From Gammaproteobacteria bacterium (lineage in GTDB: Bacteria > Pseudomonadota > Gammaproteobacteria > Steroidobacterales > Woeseiaceae), in contig JAHZJK010000031.1 in the NCBI GenBank assembly GCA_022600955.1, positions 124,001 to 188,000 on the forward strand: a stretch of DNA of 64,000 nt, in the 5' to 3' direction. Every line of letters starts with the position of its first letter. The first letter of the stretch is position 1. Positions 32,609-39,215 of the stretch are shown in pieces. Made by a program: the position numbers and the translations under genes. A model generated the notes under the pieces. That model was not told where the DNA came from. It did not search any database and saw nothing but the letters and a program-made list of their open reading frames with translations.

Positions 32609-33958
32609 ATGGGACTCCTTGCCGCACATTTGAATGATGCCGGAATCGTCGTCGTTGACGAACAGCAAATTCTGTACCGTGAACCGGGTTTCGCGCTGCT
32701 CGAGGATGAGCAACTCGTGACAGGCGCTGCAGCCTATGCGGCAGCGAGTTTGAATCCGCGCCGCATACAGAATCACTATTGGTCGCAGTTGCATACAGAG
32801 TCGCTCCCCGATCGTCGCTTTCGTCACTTAAGTGCCGCCGACCTGGTCAGCCAGCAGTTGGAAGACGTCTGGCGCAAGGTTTCAAAACATGGCGACCGGC
32901 TTGCCCTGGCAATTCCGCCATACATGAATAACGAAAACCTGGGACTGCTGCTCGGCATACTCATGGAACTGGATATTCCGGTCGTTGCGATGGTTGACGC
33001 GGCTGTCGCGGCGACCCGACGTCACTACGAACACGCAGTACCGGCTCATATCGACTTGAACCTGCACAGTAGTTCGGTGACTCGCCTGGCGCAGCAGCAG
33101 GAGGTGCTGGTAGAGCGCTCAGTGGTAATCGAGGAGTGTGGCGTTCTGGAGGTCTACGGCGCATGGCTGAAGGTTATCGCCGAGGCTTTCGTGCAACAGT
33201 CGCGGTTCGACCCACTGCACACCGCCGAAACAGAACAGGCGCTGCAGGACAAGATGCCAGAATGGATGGCGGCCGCGTCGAGCGCTTCAAGCGTTGCTAT
33301 GGATGTAGAGTATCGCGGTATCAGCCATCATGCAGAACTTGAGTCTCTCGAGCTTGTGGCGGCGGCGGCGCCTGTATATCAGGCAATCGTCAGCAATCTG
33401 CGCGCAATGTTCCGCGCTGAAGAAACACCTGCTATTCAATTATCCTACCGGGCGGCACGGATGCCGGGTCTTGCCGACACGTTAAAAGCCAGAGTTGGTG
33501 GTGAAGTATTCCTGCTCGAGCCAGGCGCAACTGCGCGAGGATTGGTAAAACGCTGCAGAGAAGACAATAAGGCCGGTGGCGTTACGCTGACCCGGCATCT
33601 GCCTTGGGATCAGGCGGCCGTGCAGGTCGAATCGTTTGCGGGCGCAGCTGCGGATGGCCAGCCAACGCATTTGTTGTTCGGTCACACCGCTTACTCACTT
33701 GCCGAAGCATTGGTACTGGGAACGCAAGCTGGCGACGGCGAGCGATCGTTGAACCTGCAACAGGACATGCCAGGGGTGTCGCGCCGTCATTGCGTGATTG
33801 CGGCCGAGAACGGGCAGCTGATTCTGACTGATCACAGCCGCTATGGGACGTTTTTGAACGGGCACCGAATCGACGGTTCGGCAGTGTTGCAGACCGGTGA
33901 TCTGATACGTGTTGGTACACCCGGTTACGAACTCAGACTAATCATGGCGGAGCAATAA
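32609..33958 (+). CDS. Hsp70/actin-like ATPase-fold protein with C-terminal FHA domain
   Basis: A 449-residue soluble protein. The first 330 residues follow the order of Hsp70-type (ASKHA) proteins in weak form: LNDAGIVVVDEQQ, a short QLVTGAAAYAAASLNPRR, LALAIPPYMNN and ELDIPVVAMVDAAVAATRRHY, matching the VITVPA and NEPTAAA regions. The phosphate-1 DLGTT box is degenerate, so ATP use is doubtful. The last 90 residues are a clear FHA domain (MPGVSRRHCVIAAENG, DHSRYGTFLNGHRIDG, GDLIRVG), which binds phosphothreonine. It is a natural target or scaffold for the kinases and phosphatase of the cluster. It precedes the first vWA gene by a single base. Confidence 0.8.
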   Translation: MGLLAAHLNDAGIVVVDEQQILYREPGFALLEDEQLVTGAAAYAAASLNPRRIQNHYWSQLHTESLPDRRFRHLSAADLVSQQLEDVWRKVSKHGDRLALAIPPYMNNENLGLLLGILMELDIPVVAMVDAAVAATRRHYEHAVPAHIDLNLHSSSVTRLAQQQEVLVERSVVIEECGVLEVYGAWLKVIAEAFVQQSRFDPLHTAETEQALQDKMPEWMAAASSASSVAMDVEYRGISHHAELESLELVAAAAPVYQAIVSNLRAMFRAEETPAIQLSYRAARMPGLADTLKARVGGEVFLLEPGATARGLVKRCREDNKAGGVTLTRHLPWDQAAVQVESFAGAAADGQPTHLLFGHTAYSLAEALVLGTQAGDGERSLNLQQDMPGVSRRHCVIAAENGQLILTDHSRYGTFLNGHRIDGSAVLQTGDLIRVGTPGYELRLIMAEQ

Positions 33959-33959
33959 A

Positions 33960-35057
33960 ATGGCTCGCAAGCGTCGTCAATCGGAAATATTCAGCATGTC
34001 ATTTCTGGATTGCATGAGTTGTGGGTTTGGCGCAGTCATTCTGTTTTTCATGATAATTAATTCGCATGTCAACGCCACCACGGAGGATCAGACGGAGGCA
34101 TTGATGGCGGAGACCAATCGTCTTGAGATTGAGGTTCTTGAAGGGCGCAAGAATCTCGCGCTTGCGCGCACATCAATCCAGAAGCTCGACACCGAGAAAA
34201 CAACGGCAGAGGAACAAATCTCGATAATCGAGGCGCTGCTCGCAGAGCTCAGGGCCGAACTCGCCAAGTACGATAATGATACCTTGGCAAAGATTGACCG
34301 CGTTGAGAAATTGCAGTCAGACATCAAAACGCTTGAGGAAGAAATCAGGCGACTGCTGGCACTCAAGAAACTGCAGGACAAGGCTGGCGAGCAGGTACGG
34401 GAGTTTCGAGGAGATGGTGATCGACAATATTTGACAGGACTCAAGCTTGGCGGCCAGCGAACACTGATACTGGTTGACCGCTCGGCTAGCATGCTGCACG
34501 AGCGCATTGTCAATATTTTGCGCCGACGTAATCTGCCTGAGTCCGAGCAATTGCTCTCACGCAAATGGCGTCAGGCTGTTGCGAGTGTCGACTGGCTAAC
34601 TGCGCAGTTCGCGAAGGATGCGGAATACCAGATCTACATGTTTAACAATGAAACCGAGGCTGTTGTAAAAGGTTCGGATGGCGTCTGGCTTAAAGTCGAC
34701 GATGGCAAACAACTCGACGAAGCAATTCACCGCTTGCGTCGAACTGTGCCGAAAAATGGCACAAACATGCACGATGCATTTCGTGCTGCCGCGAAGCTTT
34801 CGCCGAAGCCGGACAATATCATCTTGCTAGTAGACGGTATGCCGACCATGGATGCGCCGATCACATCAAAAAGTGTTGTTGGCGGCGGCGAGCGCCTCAA
34901 TCTGTTTCGCAGCGCGGTTCGTGAATTGCCACAAGGAGTTCCAGTAAACATCTTGCTGTATCCAATGGAGGGTGACTTTGACGCGCCCATATCCCTGTGG
35001 TCCCTTGCATTGAGCACGCGTGGTGCTTTTATCAGCGTGAGCAAGGACTGGCCCTAG
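33960..35057 (+). CDS. Membrane-anchored vWA protein with ExbD-like N-terminal helix (1)
   Basis: A 365-residue protein. A basic start (MARKRRQSE) leads to a single helix SMSFLDCMSCGFGAVILFFMII (about 12-33). Its position and the Asp17 at its beginning resemble the proton-carrying helix of ExbD/TolR/MotB. A coiled coil (about 45-145) follows, then a von Willebrand A domain with MIDAS DRSASM (173-178), a Thr in KNGTNMHDAF and the acidic IILLVDGMP. It would span the inner membrane with the vWA domain in the periplasm. Located behind the ExbB-like and FHA genes and paired with a similar protein, so the two may form the inner stator of the channel. Confidence 0.85.
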   Translation: MARKRRQSEIFSMSFLDCMSCGFGAVILFFMIINSHVNATTEDQTEALMAETNRLEIEVLEGRKNLALARTSIQKLDTEKTTAEEQISIIEALLAELRAELAKYDNDTLAKIDRVEKLQSDIKTLEEEIRRLLALKKLQDKAGEQVREFRGDGDRQYLTGLKLGGQRTLILVDRSASMLHERIVNILRRRNLPESEQLLSRKWRQAVASVDWLTAQFAKDAEYQIYMFNNETEAVVKGSDGVWLKVDDGKQLDEAIHRLRRTVPKNGTNMHDAFRAAAKLSPKPDNIILLVDGMPTMDAPITSKSVVGGGERLNLFRSAVRELPQGVPVNILLYPMEGDFDAPISLWSLALSTRGAFISVSKDWP

Positions 35058-35069
35058 GCGCGACGACCC

Positions 35070-36068
35070 ATGAAGAGACGCAGAAATATCGAAGCATTCA
35101 GCCTGTCGTTCCTCGACTGCATCTGCTGTGGTTTCGGTGCGATCATTCTGTTGCTGGTACTCAGCAAAATTTATGAGCCTGTTGTCGTGGAAGAGGCGGA
35201 AAACAACCTTGAACAATTGATTGCGCTGTTGCAACAAGAGTTGTTCGATATTCGCGGTACCTCAACGATTCTGGATCGTGAGCTAAAAAAAGTTGAGGAG
35301 CAGACCTTTGCGACCAAGATCGAGCTTGCCGAGCTCGAAGGTGATCTCAACAAGATTCAAGGCCAGTACAATGCCAGCAAGAAGGATGAAGAAGAGACTA
35401 TCGATGAGGGTGAGCTACAGGCTGCCAAACAGCGATTAACGGAAGAACAACAGCGGCTGCAACCATACTATCGCCGCCCGGATGATGGTGCAGTCGCAGG
35501 CCTCCCCGTCGACAGTGAGTATATTATTTTTCTCGTTGATACTTCGCCGAGCATGCAGCGTGGCAGCTGGCGGCTCGCACAACGCAAGGTACGGGAAACA
35601 CTGGAGGCGCATCCGACCGTGAAGGGTATTCAAATCATGAACGATGATGGCCGTTACATGTTTCCGGACTACGCAGGTCGCTGGATTCCGGATTCACCAG
35701 GCCGCCGCCAGGCTATCGTGACACGTATGCGCAGCTGGCAAGCTGCGAGTGATAGCGATCCGGTGAATGGCTTGCAGGCGGCAATCTCAACGTTCTGGGC
35801 GGTTGATAAGAAAGTCAGCATTTACGTGTTTGGCGATGACTTCCAGGGTGTGACGACAATTGACGCTGTCGTAGCCACGATTGACAGAATGAATCGAACC
35901 GGCGCTGATGGCAAGCGTCGCGTCCGCATCCACGGTGTCGGTTTTCCAGGCCGTTTCCAGGGCGGCGGCGTTATTCCTCCATCGGCACAACGATTCGCAA
36001 CGCTAATGCGCGTGCTGTGCCAGCGCAACGGCGGCACTTTCGTTGCGCTCAGTGACGACAATTCCTGA
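35070..36068 (+). CDS. Membrane-anchored vWA protein with ExbD-like N-terminal helix (2)
   Basis: A 332-residue paralogue-like partner of the preceding gene. The N terminus again has a basic head, then SLSFLDCICCGFGAIILLLVL with Asp16 at the helix start, then a coiled coil (about 40-130) and a vWA domain with MIDAS DTSPSM (157-162), FGDDFQG and a C-terminal GTFVALSDDNS. The shared SFLDCxxCGFGA segment in two otherwise different vWA proteins shows that this helix is a specific family trait. Two ExbD-like helices per channel are expected from ExbBD structures, so a heterodimer is likely. It ends the cluster; a 130-bp gap with a hairpin follows. Confidence 0.85.
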   Translation: MKRRRNIEAFSLSFLDCICCGFGAIILLLVLSKIYEPVVVEEAENNLEQLIALLQQELFDIRGTSTILDRELKKVEEQTFATKIELAELEGDLNKIQGQYNASKKDEEETIDEGELQAAKQRLTEEQQRLQPYYRRPDDGAVAGLPVDSEYIIFLVDTSPSMQRGSWRLAQRKVRETLEAHPTVKGIQIMNDDGRYMFPDYAGRWIPDSPGRRQAIVTRMRSWQAASDSDPVNGLQAAISTFWAVDKKVSIYVFGDDFQGVTTIDAVVATIDRMNRTGADGKRRVRIHGVGFPGRFQGGGVIPPSAQRFATLMRVLCQRNGGTFVALSDDNS

Positions 36069-36112
36069 ACAGCGCCACTATTCGTCATAATTGATCGTTG
36101 TCTCGGCACCTC

Positions 36113-36129
36113 GGTGACTCGCTGTCACC
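36113..36129 (+). repeat. Inverted repeat after the vWA cluster
   Basis: GGTGAC-TCGCT-GTCACC, a perfect 6-bp stem with a 5-base loop, in the gap between the last vWA gene and the OmpA-like gene. There is no T-tract after it, so it may be a processing site, weak terminator or operator. Confidence 0.4.
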
Positions 36130-36198
36130 CTTATCTCGCGGTGTAATCAGTTCCGAATCCGGTCACAACCGTGGCCCTCGAAATCGGAGGAGAGACAC

Positions 36199-36924
36199 AT
36201 GCGAAATTTCAATAGCAAAAGTTTAAAGGTACTCGTTACGGCGAGCGTGATATCGACAATGCTGGTGGCACCCGTTGCGAGCGCTGCCACAACGTCCAAA
36301 GAGGAAGGTATTGGTGTTAGCACTGGCGCCGTAATTGGTGCGCTTGCTGGCGGGCCAATCGGTTTTATTCTGGGTGCCGGGTTGGGTGCGAAGATCGGCG
36401 ATACGCTGCACAAAAAGAACGAGAGTATCGATGAGCTGCAAGTGTCATTGCATACCTCGCAGAATGACGTTAAAACGCTCGAAAATGGTGTCGATCAGCT
36501 CAGCGATGAGGTGCGTGAGTTACAACGAGTTGCACGGCCGGAATTGCTCGAGCTGATGCAGGCCGGCATCGATATGGACCTGCTTTTTCGCACTGACGAG
36601 TTCGCGCTGACCGATGCTACGGGCGCTCGACTCGCCGAAATGGCAGCGATGCTCGCCGGAATGCCTGAAGTTCAGGTACAACTCGATGGTTTTGCGGATG
36701 AGCGCGGCAACGAGGACTACAACTATGCTCTGTCCGAGAAACGCGTTGAGTTTGTTCGCAGCTTGTTGGTACAGGCAGGCGTCAATCCGCGACGAATTCG
36801 CACTTCAGCTCACGGTGAGTCGATCGCGCAGGACGCGAATATTGACAGCTACGCGCTCGAGCGACGGGTCCGTGTAAAGCTGTACGTTGATTCAGCACAG
36901 TCGCTGGCATCCAATCCTAACTAA
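36199..36924 (+). CDS. OmpA-family envelope protein with glycine zipper and coiled coil (PdsO-like)
   Basis: A 241-residue secreted protein: signal peptide ending about ASA, a glycine-zipper segment (IGALAGGPIGFILGAGLGAKIGD), a coiled coil (SIDELQVSLHTSQNDVKTLENGV...), and a C-terminal OmpA domain with the peptidoglycan-binding pattern LDGFADERGNEDYNYALSEKRVEFVRSLLVQAGV. This order matches sortase-associated OmpA-like PdsO proteins, but no sortase gene is adjacent. A very strong SD (GGAGGAG) lies six bases before the ATG. It may anchor outer-membrane parts to the cell wall, possibly for the preceding cluster. A strong terminator follows. Confidence 0.82.
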   Translation: MRNFNSKSLKVLVTASVISTMLVAPVASAATTSKEEGIGVSTGAVIGALAGGPIGFILGAGLGAKIGDTLHKKNESIDELQVSLHTSQNDVKTLENGVDQLSDEVRELQRVARPELLELMQAGIDMDLLFRTDEFALTDATGARLAEMAAMLAGMPEVQVQLDGFADERGNEDYNYALSEKRVEFVRSLLVQAGVNPRRIRTSAHGESIAQDANIDSYALERRVRVKLYVDSAQSLASNPN

Positions 36925-36962
36925 CCTGTTCTTCCCTGCGACTCTTCATTGAGTCTCCGCCT

Positions 36963-36995
36963 GGGTCGGCCCTTCTTGGGTCGGCCCTTTTTTTT
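36963..36995 (+). terminator. Rho-independent terminator after the OmpA-like gene
   Basis: The repeat GGGTCGGCCC occurs twice (36963-36972 and 36978-36987) around TTCTT. The two copies pair as a 10-bp stem with two G-U wobbles, followed by eight T (36988-36995). This closes the OmpA transcript. Confidence 0.85.
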
Positions 36996-37052
36996 GTGGC
37001 ATGAACCGAAGCGCGTTGCTAGGGTTACGGCTGGACTGTACAGGAATCAGAC

Positions 37053-37403
37053 ATGGCCGAAGATCTTGCCGAGAGACGCTGCAAGCCCTGCGAGGGCGGC
37101 GTTGAAGTGTTGCGTCGGGACCAGGCCGTTGCGCTGCTCGACGCGCTGCACGATAGCTGGTCAATTAGTGAGGACGGTGTTGCAATTTCGCGCTGTTTCA
37201 CGTTTCCGGCCTATAGCCGGACGCTGGCATTTGCGAACGCTGTCGCATGGATCGCGATAACTGAAGGCCACCATCCGGTACTTACGATCAGCTATGGCAG
37301 TTGCGAAGTAGCGTATTCGACCCACGCGATTGATGGTTTGTCCGATAACGATTTTATCTGTGCCGCAAAAATTGATCGGCTCGCCGCTGCGTCAGCCAGA
37401 TGA
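37053..37403 (+). CDS. phhB: Pterin-4a-carbinolamine dehydratase
   Basis: A 116-residue PCD/DCoH protein. It dehydrates 4a-hydroxytetrahydrobiopterin, formed by phenylalanine hydroxylase or related enzymes. Family features: C-x-P-C near the N terminus (CKPCEGG), FTFPAYSRTLAFANAVAWIA, the active-site EGHHPVLTISYG, and the end THAIDGLSDNDFICAAKID. It overlaps the ilvA-like gene by four bases (ATGA at 37400-37403). No phenylalanine hydroxylase gene is in the window. Confidence 0.92.
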   Translation: MAEDLAERRCKPCEGGVEVLRRDQAVALLDALHDSWSISEDGVAISRCFTFPAYSRTLAFANAVAWIAITEGHHPVLTISYGSCEVAYSTHAIDGLSDNDFICAAKIDRLAAASAR

Positions 37404-38374
37404 TCGCGTTTGAAGAAATTCAGGCCGCGGCACAGCGCCTCAATGCGGTCTGTGTTCGCACACCACTACTGCAAAACCATGAACTCGACAAAGTAGCAGG
37501 CGGCACGGTGCTGCTAAAACCTGAATGCCTTCAGGTTACAGGCTCATTCAAGCTTCGCGGAGCATACAACCGGCTCAGTCAGCTGCAGCCCGAAGCGCGC
37601 GCAAGCGGTGTGGTTGCATGGTCTTCGGGCAATCACGCGCAAGGCGTCGCCGCCGCCGCGGCGATGCTCGGAATGCATGCTGCGATAGTGATGCCGAAGG
37701 ATGCACCCACGGCGAAACTGGCCAATACGCGGAAACTTGGTGGCGAGGTCATTAGCTATGATCGCTACACTGGCGATCGCGAGAGAATCGCGCGCGACCT
37801 TGCAGAAGTTCGTGGTGCCGCACTCGTACCATCGTATGACCACGAGCATGTCATCGCCGGCCAGGGGACTGTTGGTCTGGAGATCGCCGAAGACGCATTG
37901 GAACTGCAGCTGCCGCCTGACCAGGTGCTCATCCCATGCGGTGGTGGTGGTCTGTCCGGCGGGTGCTCGGTTGCGCTCAAGGCGCTGTTACCGGATATGG
38001 ATCTATTTCCCGTCGAACCTTCAGAATTCGACGATACGGCACGGTCGTTCGCGAGCGGGCTACGCGAATCTGTGGATACCTCAGCAAGGTCAATCTGCGA
38101 TGCGTTGCAATCGCCGCGGCCCGGAAAACTGACGTTTCCTTTATTGCAACGTCACGCGAGCGGCATCCTGACTGTGACCGACGCAGAAGTTCGTGAGGCG
38201 ATACGATTCGCGTTCAAACACCTGAAGCTCGTCGTCGAACCAGGCGACGCGGTCGGGCTTGCCGCAATTCTGGCTGGCAAACTGGATACGCGCGGCAAGA
38301 CGACCGCCATTGTGCTGAGTGGCGGAAATATTGATGTTGAGTTATTCGCCCGGATTCAGGCGGAACCGAAATGA
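37400..38374 (+). CDS. ilvA: Threonine/serine dehydratase, short form without ACT domain
   Basis: Fold-type II PLP enzyme of 324 residues. PLP lysine lies in TGSFKLRGAYN, the substrate loop is WSSGNHAQGVA, and the phosphate-binding loop is CGGGGLSGGC. It deaminates threonine to 2-oxobutyrate, the first committed step to isoleucine, or serine to pyruvate. It lacks the C-terminal regulatory domain of biosynthetic IlvA (about 500 residues), so isoleucine feedback would not act on it directly. Acetolactate synthase genes lie less than 1 kb away, which supports a biosynthetic role; a serine racemase or catabolic dehydratase is the alternative. It overlaps the convergent ParA gene by 19 bases. Confidence 0.82.
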   Translation: MIAFEEIQAAAQRLNAVCVRTPLLQNHELDKVAGGTVLLKPECLQVTGSFKLRGAYNRLSQLQPEARASGVVAWSSGNHAQGVAAAAAMLGMHAAIVMPKDAPTAKLANTRKLGGEVISYDRYTGDRERIARDLAEVRGAALVPSYDHEHVIAGQGTVGLEIAEDALELQLPPDQVLIPCGGGGLSGGCSVALKALLPDMDLFPVEPSEFDDTARSFASGLRESVDTSARSICDALQSPRPGKLTFPLLQRHASGILTVTDAEVREAIRFAFKHLKLVVEPGDAVGLAAILAGKLDTRGKTTAIVLSGGNIDVELFARIQAEPK

Positions 38375-39162
38375 GCCCGGCTGAGAAACGAGCGTCCGCC
38401 TGATGACGGTTTGCGCGTCGACGATGCTGACGTAACGTCACGGCGTCGCTGCGGCCAGGCATCCAGCCAGCTGACGATCTTGTCAAGTTGTTCGACGTCT
38501 TTCTTGACACGTGAGGGCTGCATTTCGCAGACGCCGATGCCTTGTTCGGCCGAACGTACGTAGTTTTGGCTGTCACGCAAGACCGCAATGATGGGGATGC
38601 CCAGCGAATCAAGGAACCGCATGAGCATGCCAAAGCTCTTGGTGTTCTTACGCGTTCGGTTTGCGACGACAGCCAGCTTGCGATCACGCCGGTCAACTTT
38701 GGCAACCAGCAGCAGATCGGCGATACAGCGTGACGCGGCATGGATATCCATGGAGGAGGGCAAGACGGGGACCAATATACTGGTCGAGTCACGCGTCAAT
38801 TCGCGCAGGTCATCGTGGCTGACACTGGCTGGCGAATCGATAATCAGGTTTTCGGTGTCGTTTGGCACGCGCAACTGCCAGCTACGTGTCGCTTGCATGG
38901 TTTTCTTAAATGCCGCGATACCGTGAATTGGCGGAAGTTCTTCAGAGCGCCTTTGCAGCCAGCCCATGCTCGAACCTTGCGGGTCGTAGTCCATGATCGC
39001 CGTCGTGCTGTCACGCCTCGCGTAGCAGGCAGCAATATTTGTGGTGAGCGTCGACTTACCGCAACCACCCTTGGGGTTGAGGATCACAATCTTGTTCAGA
39101 TTTTCTTGTCGAGGCGTTATCAGCATCTCTCGAATGTCGCCCATCTGTCGCCAATGTTCCAT
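38356..39162 (-). CDS. Orphan ParA/MinD-family ATPase
   Basis: SIMIBI-class ATPase of about 268 residues with a deviant Walker A motif NPKGGCGKSTLTTN, followed by IMDYDPQGSSMGWL and LIIDSPASVSHDDL. Such proteins position DNA or large complexes by nucleotide-dependent dimerisation. No ParB, chemotaxis, cellulose or flagellar gene is adjacent, so its cargo is unknown. Start choice is uncertain: ATG codons at 39162, 39144 and 39126 and a TTG at 39186 are in frame, none with a convincing SD. It follows ilvB on the same strand after a short gap and could share its transcript. Confidence 0.85.
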   Translation of the reverse strand: MEHWRQMGDIREMLITPRQENLNKIVILNPKGGCGKSTLTTNIAACYARRDSTTAIMDYDPQGSSMGWLQRRSEELPPIHGIAAFKKTMQATRSWQLRVPNDTENLIIDSPASVSHDDLRELTRDSTSILVPVLPSSMDIHAASRCIADLLLVAKVDRRDRKLAVVANRTRKNTKSFGMLMRFLDSLGIPIIAVLRDSQNYVRSAEQGIGVCEMQPSRVKKDVEQLDKIVSWLDAWPQRRRDVTSASSTRKPSSGGRSFLSRAHFGSA

Positions 39163-39215
39163 GCGCCAGTTCACATAATACTGCAAATACCATCGTTTCT
39201 CACTTCGGGCGGTAT

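Noticed and set aside
31792..36068. Zorya phage-defence system (MotA-like plus partner)
   Set aside because: Zorya needs ZorB with an OmpA-type domain directly after ZorA, plus ZorC/D or ZorE; here the partners are vWA proteins and no helicase or nuclease is present. Only the motor analogy is kept.
22055..36924. Type VI secretion system (kinase, phosphatase, FHA and OmpA genes are often T6SS-linked)
   Set aside because: No TssB/TssC sheath, Hcp, VgrG, ClpV or baseplate gene is present.
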